Assembly (NCBI RefSeq): GCF_024868665.1
Contig: NC_079891.1
Span: 22,072,946 to 22,136,945, forward strand
Origin: Triplophysa rosa
Lineage: Eukaryota > Chordata > Actinopteri > Cypriniformes > Nemacheilidae
Reading direction: 5' to 3'
Length of the DNA stretch: 64,000 nucleotides
Shown: piece after piece, positions 53,903 through 64,000 of the stretch
Layout of the letters: each line of letters opens with the position of its first letter
Numbering within the stretch: position 1 is the stretch's first letter
Notes under the pieces: generated by a model
The model's database searches: none
What the model saw: the letters and a program-made list of their open reading frames with translations, nothing else
Told to the model about the DNA's origin: nothing
Translations under genes and position numbers: made by a program

Positions 53903-54947
53903 TTACCTGTTTCCCTGCAAGACACGGGCTGACACCGGTTCAACGCGGAGGTTGTAGAACCTCGCGAAGGTGTTGGGCGTACCCCAACCCGCAGCTCTGC
54001 AGATGTCTGCCAGAGAGGCACCCTGAACCAGTGCCCACAAGGAGGCTACACCGTGGGTGGAGTGTGCCCTCACTGCCAATGGGCACGGGCGATCTTGAGA
54101 CCGGTACGCCGTAGCGATGGCATCCACGATCCTGTGCGCCAGTCTCTGTTTGGAGACAGCCCTCCCCTTTTGCTGACCTCCAAAACAGACAAAGAGCTGC
54201 TCAGAGCATCTGAAGCTCTGCCTGCGGTCCAAGTAGAGGCGCAATGCACATACTGGACACAGCACAGATGGGGTTGGGTCTTCCTCCCCAGTGGGGAGCG
54301 CCTGCAAGTTCACCACCTGGTCCCGAAAGGGAGTGGTGGGAACTTTGGGCAAGTAGCCGGGCCGTGGTCTCAGGATCACATGAGAGTCTCCAGGCCAGAA
54401 TTCTAGGCAATCCGTGGACACAGAGAATGCTTGATGGGGGTGAGCGCCACCAGGAGAGCCGTCTTCATCGTAAGATGAGAAAGAGCGGCATCTCTCAGGG
54501 GCTCGAAAGGGGGCCTCTGGAGGCCCAGGACCACTTCAAGAGGTCCCAAGAGGGTATGGAGCGCGGACGAGGCGGATTCAGCCTTCTCGCGCCCCTAAGG
54601 AACCTAATGACCAGGTCGTGCTGTCCTAGAGACTTGCCAGCAACTGGTTCGTGATGTGCGGCGATGGCGGCTACATACATTTTCAGTGTGGAAGGGGAGA
54701 GATTTCTCTCAAGTCTCTCTTGTAGGAAGGACAGCACGTTCCCGATTGAGCATCTCTGAGGGTCTTCTCCTCGAGAAGAACACCACGACAAGAAGATGCG
54801 CCAATTCAAGGCGTACAGCCGCCTAGTGGCAGGGGCCCTAGCCTGAGTGATTGTCTCAACCACCGCAGGGGGTAGGCCACTCAGCATCTCCTCGTCCTGT
54901 CCAGGAGCCAGACATGGAGGTTCCAGAGGTCTGGTCTTGGGTGCCAC
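53903..54947 (-). pseudogene. DIRS tyrosine recombinase, frameshifted, catalytic Arg lost
   Basis: The N-terminal part at 54947-54495 has a core-binding domain (RAPATRRLYALNWRIFLSWC, LSPSTLKMYVAAIAAHH). The frame is lost between 54495 and 54421. The catalytic domain at 54421-53903 shows RAHSTHGVASLWALVQGASL, then AAGWGTPNTFARFYNLRVEP. The box-II Arg expected in HSTR is His; the nucleophilic Tyr remains. Confidence 0.88.
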
Positions 54948-56769
54948 AACGTAGAAGAAGGTCCTTCGTCAGGGGAATCGGCCAGGGGGGAGTTGTCGTC
55001 AGAAGCATCAGCTCTGAGAACCAAGTGCGATTGGGCCAGTAGGGCGCAACCAGTACCACTTGATGCTCCTCTTCCATGACCTTGCACAGCACCTGTGCAA
55101 TGAGGCTCACTGGGGGGAAGGCGTACTTCCGCTTGTCCCGCGGCCAGCTGTGCACTAAGGCATCCGTGCCGAGTGGACCCTCGGTCAGGGAGTACCAAAG
55201 CGGGCAATGGGTGGAGTCCGGGGAGGCAAACAGGTCCACCTGCGCCTGGCCGAACTGCTCCCTTATGAGCCAGACTGCGCGGGGATGGAGTCACCACTCT
55301 CCGTGAGGCGTCGACTGACGAGAGAGCGCGTCGGCTGTCTGGTTCAGGTCGCCCGGGATGTGTGTGGCTCGCAGGGAGCTGATCACCTGCTGACTCCAGA
55401 GGAGGAGGTGTCGGGCGAGTTGTGTTAGCTGCCGTGAGCGTATGCCACCCTGGCGATTGATGTACGCTACGGAAGTTGTGCTGTCTGACTGGACCAGCAC
55501 GTACTTGCCCTGCAAGAGGGGCTGCAGCCTCCTCAGTGCAAGTAGCACAGCCAACAACTCTAGGCAGTTGATGTGCCAATGTAGGCGGGGGCCCGTCCAC
55601 CACCCCGACACTGTGTGCCCGTTGCACACGGCACCCCAACCCTGCAGGGAGGCATCCGTCATCACCACGACGTGCCTCGAGACCTGCCCTAGGGGGACTC
55701 CCGTCCGTAAAAAGGTCATTGAGCACCAGGGGGTCAGGGTGTGCCGGCAGAAAGGCATGATGACCATACACTTGCTGCCGGTGTGCCACGCTCTCCAGGG
55801 AACCCGACTCTGTAGCCAGTGTTGGAGCGGTTGCATGTGCACCAACCCGAGGGGGACCACCCCCGCCGAGGATGCCATGTGTCCCAGGAGCCTCTGAAAT
55901 TGTTTCAGGTGGACCGCTGACTGCCTGAAGAGCTTCAGGCAGTTCAATACCGACTGAGCGCACTCTGTGGTCAGTCACGCTGTTATGGAGACAGAGTCGA
56001 GTTCCATACCGAGAAAGGAGATGCTCTGCACGGGGGAGAGCTTGCTCTTTTCCCAGTTGACCTGTAGCCCCAAACGGTCTAGATGCCGGAGCACCAGGTC
56101 CCTGTGTGTACACAACAGATCTCGCGAGTGTGCCAAGATGAGCCAGTCGTTGAAATAGTTCAGTACCCGCACACCTCTCTCCCCGAGGGGAGCGATGGTG
56201 GCCTCCACGACCTTCGTGAAGACTCGTGGAGACAGGGATAGACCGAAGGGGAGGACCCTGTACTGATATGCCCTCCCCTCGAAAGCGAACCGTAGGAACG
56301 GCCGATGACGAGGGAGAATCGAGACATGAAAGTATGTGTCCTTCAGGTCGATTTCCATGAACCAATCCTGACGTCTGACCGACGCCAGGATGCGCTTCTG
56401 CGTGAGCATCCTGAACGGCAGCTTGTGTAGGTGTCTGTTCAGGGTACGCAAATCCAGAATGGGGCGCAACCCCCCGCCTTTCTTGGGGACAATGAAGTAC
56501 GGGCTGTAAAGCCCGCTGAACATCTTGGCTATAGGGATGGGCTCGATCGCTTCCTTCGCCAGAAGGGTGGCGACCTCGGCCCGAAGCACGGGACCATCCT
56601 CGCCTCTGACTGAGGTAGAGAGGACACCCCGAAACTTGGGCGGGCGTCTGGTGAATTGGATCGCGTAGCCGAGACGGATCGTCCTCCGTAGCCACCGTGA
56701 CGGTCTGGGAAGCCGTAGCCAGGCTCCCAGGGACCGAGACAGGGGGACTAGGGGTTCGATCTGCTTCAT
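54856..56769 (-). pseudogene. DIRS pol: RT, RNase H, methyltransferase-like region
   Basis: One frame with two TGA codons (55975-55977, 55291-55293). RT: YSPYFIVPKKGGGLRPILDL, then QDWFMEIDLKDTYFHVSI (first catalytic Asp) and YRVLPFGLSLSPRVFTKVVE. The palm motif reads YFNDW where DIRS RTs have YLDDW, so a catalytic Asp is Asn. RNase H: VVVMTDASLQGWGAV, LELLAVLLALRRL, VQSDSTTSVAYINRQGG, then THIPGDLNQTADALSR. The last part (DLFASPDSTHCPLWYSL ... PYWPNRTWF) is the DIRS region usually annotated as a Dam-like methyltransferase. The 3' end overlaps the recombinase frame by about 90 bp. Confidence 0.9.
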
Positions 56770-56839
56770 CGTCAGCCCGGGGAGTGGTTCGATGGCGGGC
56801 AGTGCGGATCCCTCGCAGGGGTGGACCCCGGGGAGGAGG

Positions 56840-58576
56840 TCAGCTCTGCTGACTTACCTGCCTGGCGATGATGCAGCTCAACGCACCGTCTGACTGAGAG
56901 TGCTGAGAGCTGCTGAGTGTGCTCGACGCTGTGTCTTGCCATGACACAACGTCGAGTTGCCGACCACCTTCGTGTAGAGGGTGAGAGCGGATGTAATTTT
57001 GACCCAGAGAGAGAGGAAACTCTTTTTGTGAGTATGTGGGCGCTAGGCCCCCGGAGTGGCCCAGCAGATGTTGAGACGGGGCAGGAACCGTCCCAATCCG
57101 GCCGCCCAGCGATGGAATGGCTGGGGGCGGGCCCGATGGTACACTCAATCTCCCTGGGGTCCTCCCGTCAGGGCCACTTCTGCTTCCGCGACGGCTGCTG
57201 ACGGGCGGTGGCTTCCTCTTCGATGCCCTGTTCCGGGAGGCCGCCTTCCTTGGGGGTGGTGGAGCCGGAGCTGGCGACAAGGAGGGCCCGGGCTGCTGGG
57301 AAGCAGAAGCCGCACGGGATCTCGACGGCCGGAAGTCGGCCGAGTCGCGGCGGGGCAGGATGTGCTTAATGGCCTCCGTCTGCTTCTTCATCGTTGAGAA
57401 CTGCTGGGAGAAGTCCTCGACTGTATCATCAAACAGCCCCCCCTGCGAGAAGGGTGCGTCGAGAAAGCGAACTTTCTCAGCGTCCCGCATCTGTGCAAGG
57501 TTGAGCCAGAGGTGTCTCTCCTGGACCACCATAGTGGACATCGCCCGACCCAGGGCCCGCGCGGTCACCTTAGTCGCCTGTAGAGCGAGATCGGTGGCGG
57601 TGCGGAGTTCCTGCATTAGTGCTGGGTCGGTCCTTCCGTCATGGAACTCCTTCAACGCCTGGTGTACTTGCAGGATGGCCATGGCGTGGAGGGAGGAGGC
57701 AGCCTGGCCCGCGGCAGCGTAAGCCTTCGACACCAGAGATGCCGAAAACTTACACGCCTTGGATGGGAGTCTAGGCCGACCCCTCCAGGTGGCGGCCGTC
57801 TGCGGGCACAAGTGTACAGTGACAACCCGTTCCACCTGGGGGATGTCGACATAGCCCCTGGCTGCCCCACCATCGAGGGAAGTGAGAGCGACAGAGCTGG
57901 TCTGACGGAAACGTGCCGAAAAGGGGGCATTCCACATCTTTCTGAGCTCCTCATGCACCTCCGGGAAAAATGGGACCGGGGTTGGGCGCGGCTTGGAGTG
58001 GTACCACGTATCCAGCCGAGAGCGTTGGGGAGGGGCGGTGCACTGCAGCCCAATGCTCGCGGCAGCCCGGGAGAGCATGGTTGACATCTAGATGTCCGTC
58101 TCATCCTGGGCTCGACCCCCTGAGGGAGGGAGCTCTGAGAAATCGTCGGGATCGGATGCCAATAAATCGCCCTCCGATGCTGCAAGTGACATCTCATCAT
58201 TGTCACGTAATTCCAAGTACGTGGCGGAGGAACAAGACGGGGTAGGACCATCTCCTGGGGGACGATCAGACGAGCGAGATGGGGCGCAAGCGGTCCGCGA
58301 GCCTGTGGCTGACAGGTTGCCGCTCACGGAGCTCCCCTTATCAGTGGCCGTAGCCGCTGCGGTCCTAGGACAGGAAGCTGATGAGGTGGCGGCTGCTTCC
58401 AAAAAGAAAACAGCTACCCGTGACCGCAACGTCTGAATAGCCATTCGCCTGCAGTGCGGGCATGACGTATCCACAGATGCTGCCTCAGTGTGCCGGAGAC
58501 CCAAACACTTGCGACAGACATCATGTCCGTCCCCCTCCTCAATGAGCGTGTTGCACCCACGAGAACAGCGGGACAT
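56840..58576 (-). pseudogene. DIRS gag, one internal stop
   Basis: Starts MSRCSRGCNTLIEEGDGHDV with Cys/His pairs (CPHC) like a zinc finger, in a good context after the leader. A TAG at 58088-58090 interrupts the frame and is followed at once by ATG (MSTMLSRAAASIG) in the same frame. The second part (415 codons) has a helical gag core (AYAAAGQAASSLHAMAILQV) and a Pro/Arg/Ser-rich C-terminus. The stop could be a nonsense mutation or, less likely, a programmed stop/restart. Confidence 0.85.
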
Positions 58577-58890
58577 GCTGCGCTGGAGAAATTTGGAAAA
58601 AACTCGAACACCTCCGTAACTGCCGAGACGCCCAGGGAAGAGTCGCTGCAGAAATAGATCAGTAGAGCCCGTAGAATGATCATAAGATCGAAGGCTCCGA
58701 AGAACAAAAGGTGAATGAATGAGCATGCCGGCTTCCTTTTATACCCGGATGTCCGGGGCGGAGTCGGGGATGCAAATTTCATTCGCCAATTTCATTGGCC
58801 TTTTCCAAATAGTCAGAAGACGATTAGTTCTCAAGAGCGAACCCCATCTGTTGGTTCGACACAACGTCGAGAGACCGACAGCAAGGGAAG

Positions 58891-59271
58891 TTAGGTAAAT
58901 AGTGGACAATTGTCCATTCATATAGATTGCCATCGGTCGACTAGGCAGACGAAGGGCTCGTATACCTGAATTGTACGCCAAATTCTCGCTCACTCTTATT
59001 ATGAGTGGGACTTTTTTCCCTTATCGGAGTTTAGGGGCCGTTTTTCCGGAGAGGCATCGTACGGACGCCACAAGGGGTGGCAAAGTGTTGCGGGCATGGA
59101 CCCTCACGCCACAAAGTGTCTACTCATCCCCTCACCACCTAATCTTCATCACCGCGTGCACGAGGAGCCTTTCGCTTCCCCCTGACCACCTAACTCTGCC
59201 ATAGTCTTCCTCACGTCCGCAGCGCGCCTAGACTTGCTAGTTTGCTGCCCCTTGCTGCCTATTCGTGGCGC
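58891..59271. other. GC-richer stretch between DIRS and satellite
   Basis: No family recognised. TAGGTAAATAGTGGAC at the DIRS edge resembles a satellite word (TAGGTAAATAATGGAC), so the DIRS may have inserted into satellite-related DNA. Confidence 0.35.
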
Positions 59272-61110
59272 GCCAAAAGTGTTACGTGTGGCATGTACAT
59301 TCGTAACTTATTTAATGGTACCCTCATAGGTAAATAATGGACAAAGCCTATTAAGGGTCATTATTAAGCCTGCAAGTAGGAGTTATATAGCTTATAACCA
59401 ACAGTAGAGTGTATGAGAGGCTTAGCCCTTCACAATGACGTGCATTAAGGCTCAAGTATGTGCTCCAGAAGCTTAAAAATGGTGTGTCCATTAGCTACCT
59501 ATGGAGCCGCGCCAAAAGTGTTACGTGTGGCATGTACATTCGTAACTTATTTAATGGGACCTCTCATATGGTAAATAATGGACAAAGCCTATTAAGGGTC
59601 ATTATAAGCCTAAGTAGGGAGTTATATAGCTTTAACCAACAGTAGAGTGTATGAGAGGCTTAACCCTTCACAATGACATGCATTAAGGCTCATAGATGTG
59701 CTCCAGAGGCTTAAAAATGGTGTGTTCATTAGCTACCTATGGGGGCCGTTCCAAAAGTGTGTGTGACTCAGTTTGGCAATTACCTGTTTATTTACAGCTT
59801 TGTAACATGGTTATTATGACTCAAAATGACAATACATGTGTAACTTATTTAATGGGACCCTCATAGTAAATATGGACAAAGCCTATTTAAGGGTCAATAT
59901 AGCCTAATAGGAAGTCTATACGACTTTAGACCAACAGTAGAGTGTATGAGGAGCTTTAGCTCTTACGTGACCAGTGCAATTAAGGCTTCATAGATGGTGG
60001 CTCCAGAAGCTTAAAAAGGTGCCATGCACCTAGCCTGCAAGTTGTCATGTACCGCTTATAAGGGACCTCTAGTATATGGAAGCCTTGGTCATTAACAGTA
60101 AGATTACTCAAATAGTGTATGAGTAAGCTCCAGACTCATAGGTATAATGGCCAGAGCTTAACTGGTCTGCTACTTGGACATGCAATGTACTTGCAGTACA
60201 TTTACTTTGGCTATATAAGGCAAGCTATAGGTTTATAAGCTAATGGGTCTACTTACAACATAGAGTAAGCAACATGACGGCATGCTAGATTCTAGACTTA
60301 ATGGTGTTCAAGTACAGTGCCGTAAAGTACCAGTTGCATTACTATAGCGTAACATGGTATATGCAATGACATCATAACTTATTGGGCCTATGTAATATGG
60401 ACGCTTAGTCATTATAGCCTAATTAAGGAGTTCTATAGCTTTAACCAACAGTAGAGTGTATGAGAGGCTTAGTCCCTTCACATGACGTGCATTAAGGCTC
60501 ATAGATGTGCTCCATAGGCTTAAAAATGGTGTGTCCATTAGCTACCTATGGGCTGGCGTTCCAAAAGTGTGTGACTAGTTGGGCAATTACCTGTGATTAC
60601 CTGTACATGGAAGCTCAATCACAGTCGTAACTTATCTTATGGGCCCTCATAGGTAAATAATGGACAAAGCCTATTAAGGGTCATTATAAGCCTAAGTAGG
60701 AGTTATAGCTTTAAGCCAACAGTAGAGTGATGAGAGGCTTAGCCCTTCACAATGACGTGCATTAAGGCTCAAGTTGTGCTCAAGAAGGTTAAAAATGGTG
60801 TGTCCATTAGCTACCTATGGGAGCCGGCCAAAAGTGTTACGTGTGGGACTTCCTGTGACCACAGGAAGTCCCAGTCAGTAACTTATCTTATGGGGCCCTC
60901 ATAGGTAAATAATGGACAAAGTCCTATTAAGGGTCATTATAAGCCTAAGTAAGGAGTTATATAGCTTAATCACAGTAGAGTGTATGAGAGACTAGCTCTT
61001 CACAATGACGTGCATTAAGGCTCGTAGTTGTGCTGAGATGCTTAAAAATGGTGTGTCCATTAGCTACCTATGGGACCGTGCAAAAAGTGTTACGTGTGGG
61101 ACTTCCTGTG
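59272..61110 (+). repeat. satellite array, about 240-bp units, forward orientation
   Basis: The anchor AAAAGTGTTACG recurs near 59275, 59513, 60830 and 61080, with variant forms (AAAAGTGTGTG) near 59750 and 60553. Spacing is mostly 237-280 bp. Units share GGACAAAGCCTATTAAGGGT and CAGTAGAGTGTATGAGAGGC. A divergent stretch (60010-60360) interrupts the array. Many one- or two-base indels between units suggest real decay or consensus errors. Confidence 0.9.
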
Positions 61111-62238
61111 TTTTCTCGAGTCACAGGTAAGCTTCTCAGCTACGTATTGGACGTATTAGCATTATAGCTGTAAGATTTACAGTTAACAAGAGATATAGCT
61201 GCTCTAATGGTCATGGCTCAGTGCAGGCTTAAAGGGTACATGACTACTGTAAAAGGTCAATTTTTAAGACTGTAAACAGCTTTTGTATGACAAACCTACA
61301 GCTATGTATCCTAGAAGCACCCCATATTGGTATATTGCACACTTCAGGCTATTAAAATGCTTATTTTGCTTACAAATGCACTTTTCACAGAAATAGCATC
61401 TCTGAACAGCATTTTCAGCAAAATTCTGCTTTATTCTTGTACAAAAACTCGGGGCTTCGAATGCTAGTTCGTCACACCCTCCGCACCACATATCCGAAGC
61501 CCGTACCCCTCGGTGTCGGAAGTGCTCGAAAAAAAATCACAAAAAATATTCCAGAAAAATAAACGGCCCACAACGTCCCCAAAACGTGCAATATAGGACA
61601 TAACGAGGCCGTACCGTCTTCAAACTTTGGGAACCGAATGAGGGGGCAGCGAGCAGCTACAGAATTTGAATCGGGGTCATTCGGAGTCCCCGGGGCCGTT
61701 CGGGGGTCTCTGTACGATAGCCACCTATGAGAGAAATAGGATATGTTGCAGGTGTCAGAGGCTCCCGTACGGCCGCGGAGGCCCCAGGAGCCCGAAATAA
61801 CAGAAAGTTGCGTCACGTGCTCTCGACGCATACCGATAGGGCTGGTCGGGATGAATTAATATTTTTTTTATTTTCAACTCTCTCTCCCTCGCATTGATCT
61901 CTATGGGCCATGTGACTGTAAAAGGTCAATTTTTAAGACTGTAAACAGCTTTTGTATGACAAACCTACAGCTATGTATCCTAGAAGCACCCCATATTGGT
62001 ATATTGCACACTTCAGGCTATTAAAATGCTTATTTTGCTTACAAATGCACTTTTCACAGAAATACATCTCTGAACAGCATTTTCAGCAAAATTCTGCTTT
62101 ATTCTTGTACAGAAACCTCGGGGCTTCGAATGCTGGTTCTTCACACCCTCACGCACCACATATCGAAGCCCGTACCCCTCGGTGTACGGAAAGTGCTCGA
62201 AAAAAATCACAAAAAATATTCCAGAAAAATAAACGGCC
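61111..62238. repeat. 668-bp-period repeat with CpG-rich core between satellite arrays
   Basis: CTGTAAAAGGTCAATTTTTA occurs at 61248 and again at 61916, and the following about 330 bp are duplicated until the gap. The core at 61440-61850 is CpG-rich (GTACGGCCGCGGAGGCCCCA) and unlike the AT-rich satellite. A 119-codon minus-strand ORF (61472-61831) runs through it without recognisable similarity. Confidence 0.8.
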
Positions 62239-62443
62239 NNNNNNNNNNNNNNNNNNNNNNNNNNNNNNNNNNNNNNNNNNNNNNNNNNNNNNNNNNNNNN
62301 NNNNNNNNNNNNNNNNNNNNNNNNNNNNNNNNNNNNNNNNNNNNNNNNNNNNNNNNNNNNNNNNNNNNNNNNNNNNNNNNNNNNNNNNNNNNNNNNNNNN
62401 NNNNNNNNNNNNNNNNNNNNNNNNNNNNNNNNNNNNNNNNNNN
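62239..62443. other. assembly gap (205 N)
   Basis: Run of N. The satellite orientation flips across this region, so order and orientation on either side may be unreliable. Confidence 0.99.
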
Positions 62444-64000
62444 ACGGCTCCCATAGGTAGCTAATGGACACACCATTTTTAAGCCTCTGGAGCACATCTA
62501 TGAGCCTTAATGCACGTCATTGTGAAGGGCTTAGCCTCTCATACTCTCTACTGTTGGCTAAAGCTATAGAACTCCTTACTTAGGCTTATAATGACCCTTT
62601 ATAGGCTTTGTCCATTATTTACCTATGAAGGTCCCATTAAATAAGTTACACATGTATATACCATTTTGAGCATAATAACCATGTTACAAAGCTGTAATAA
62701 ACAGGTAATTGCAAAACTGAGTCTCACACACTTTTGGAACGGCTCCCATAGGTAGCTAATGGACACACTATTTTAAAGCTTTTGCAGCACATCTGTGACC
62801 TTAAATGGACGTCATTTAAACAGTAGAGTGCCTCTTATACACTCTATTGTTGGATTAAGCAATATATCTCATTGCCAAGGTTAAATAATCACCCTTAATA
62901 GGCTTTGTCCATTATTTACCCATGAGAGTCCCATTAAATAAGTTACGAATGTACATGCCACACGTAACACTTTTGGCACGGCTCCCATAGGTAGCTAATG
63001 GACACACCATTTTAAAGCTTCTGCAGCACATCTGTGACCTTAAATGGACTTCATTTACACAGTAGAGTGCCTCTTATATACTCTATTGTTGGTATAAGCC
63101 ATATATATCATTGCCAAGGTTAAATAATGACCCTTAATAGGCTTTGTCCATTATTTACCTATGAGGGTCCCATTAAATAAGTTACGAATGTACATGCCAC
63201 ACGTAACACTTTTGGCACGGATCCCATAGGTAGCTAATGGACACACACTTTTTAAGCCTCTGGAGCACATCTATGAGCCTTAATGCACGTCACTGTGAAG
63301 GACTAAGCCTCTCATACACTCTACTGTTGGTTAAAGCTGTATAACTCCTTACTTAGGCTTATAATGACCCTAATAGGCTTTGGCCATTATTTACCTATGA
63401 GGGTCCCATTAAATAAGTTACACATGTATTGTCATTTTGAGCATAATAACCATGTTACAAAGCTGTAATAAACAGGTAATTGCCAAACTGAGTCACACAC
63501 ACTTTTGGAACGGCCCCCATAGGTAGCTAATGGACACACCATTTTTAAGCCTCTGGAGCACATCTATGAGCCTTAATGCACGTCATTGTGAAGGGCTAAG
63601 CCTCTCATACACTCTACTGTTGGTTAAAGCTATATAACTCCTTACTTAGGCTTATAATGACCCTTAATAGGCTTTGTCCATTATTTACCTATGAGGGTCC
63701 CATTAAATAAGTTACGAATGTACATGCCACACGTAACACTTTTGGAGCGGCTCCCATCAGGTAGCTAATGGACACACCATCTTTTAAAGCCTCTGGAGCA
63801 CATCTATGAGCCTTAATGAACGTCATTGTGAAGGGCTAAGCCTCTCATACACTCTACTGTTGGTTAAAGCTATATAACTCCTTACTTAGGCTTATAATGA
63901 CCCTTAATAGGCTTTGTCCATTATTTACCTATGAGGGTCCCATTAAATAAGTTACACATGTATCTGACAATCATATATTCCATTTTTGAGCATAATAACC
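62444..64000 (-). repeat. satellite array, reverse orientation, two unit lengths
   Basis: The anchor CACTTTTGG recurs near 62727, 62966, 63206, 63499 and 63737: spacing 239, 240, 293, 238 bp. Long units contain an extra GAGCATAATAACCATGTTAC block and a CAGGTAATTGC block that short units replace with CGAATGTACATGCCACACGT. Units here are cleaner than those in the forward array. Runs off the window edge. Confidence 0.93.

Larger units (their letters stand above)
52758..58890 (-). mobile_element. DIRS-type retrotransposon, near full length, inactivated
   Basis: Minus-strand order: terminal repeat (58890-58650), gag, pol with RT, RNase H and a methyltransferase-like C-terminal region, overlapping tyrosine recombinase, then the complementary terminal structure (53087-52758). 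DIRS elements integrate with a tyrosine recombinase, make no target duplication and have split inverted terminal repeats; all these parts are visible. It is inactivated by stops, a frameshift and catalytic substitutions. Confidence 0.92.

Noticed and set aside
54881..56695. 604-codon minus-strand ORF
   Set aside because: It overlaps the DIRS RT/RNase H in another frame; the motifs are all in the other frame and the GC-rich composition keeps this frame open.
57117..58436. Several plus-strand ORFs of 90-200 codons
   Set aside because: Antisense shadows of DIRS gag.
61952..62497. ORFs spanning the N run
   Set aside because: Unknown bases were read as open codons; not evidence of coding.
59272..64000. 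CRISPR-like array
   Set aside because: Repeat units are long, have no unique spacers and the genome is eukaryotic; this is a satellite.

Overview
This is a vertebrate nuclear window, almost certainly from a teleost fish and probably a cyprinid. The evidence is two multi-exon genes with GT-AG introns, very high transposon density, and repeat families typical of fish genomes (Tc1-like, many hAT, BEL/Pao, DIRS, L1/L2 LINEs, Gypsy solo LTRs). The species call is an inference from repeat content.

Genes. Positions 1-7588 (+) carry the 3' part of a KANK-family gene, best matched to KANK1: ten exons, open at the left edge, 1115 codons visible, coiled coil then C-terminal ankyrin repeats. Positions 14621-23072 (+) carry a six-exon gene encoding a small protein (263 aa as modelled) that matches only the C-terminal end of SMARCA2 (AT-hook plus bromodomain). 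No helicase/ATPase exons are seen between it and kank1. In human 9p24 the order on one strand is KANK1, DMRT1, DMRT3, DMRT2, SMARCA2, so this looks like a syntenic (perhaps ohnologous) block that lost the DMRT genes and the SMARCA2 ATPase part but kept an open bromodomain-only gene.

Mobile DNA. The kank1 introns hold an intact DD36E Tc1/mariner element (3127-4347) and a TTAA MITE (6185-6586). From 8.4 to 23 kb there are a hAT derivative with perfect 8-bp TSD, a TTAA element carrying an exon-like ORF, a repeat pair giving an empty/filled insertion site, microsatellites and a decayed LINE. From 24 to 34 kb there are solo LTRs with 5-bp TSDs; one is split by a 3.8-kb inverted-repeat element that itself contains an L2-type LINE. 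From 34 to 44 kb there is a three-level nest: an antisense L1-type LINE interrupted by a 6.9-kb BEL/Pao element (two LTRs, TSD caagt), whose integrase region is interrupted by a 1.4-kb hAT element (TSD ctgggcca). From 44.8 to 48.1 kb a deleted DIRS copy abuts a Gypsy RT-RNase H fragment; a hAT-Charlie-like remnant and a solo LTR follow. From 52.8 to 58.9 kb (-) there is a nearly full-length but inactivated DIRS element (gag, RT/RNase H/methyltransferase-like, tyrosine recombinase). From 59 kb to the end is a satellite of about 240/290-bp units in two opposite-facing arrays around a 668-bp-period repeat and a 205-bp assembly gap.

The strongest biological lead is the free-standing SMARCA2-type bromodomain gene with its own in-phase candidate first exon. 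Most of the rest is layered transposon history.
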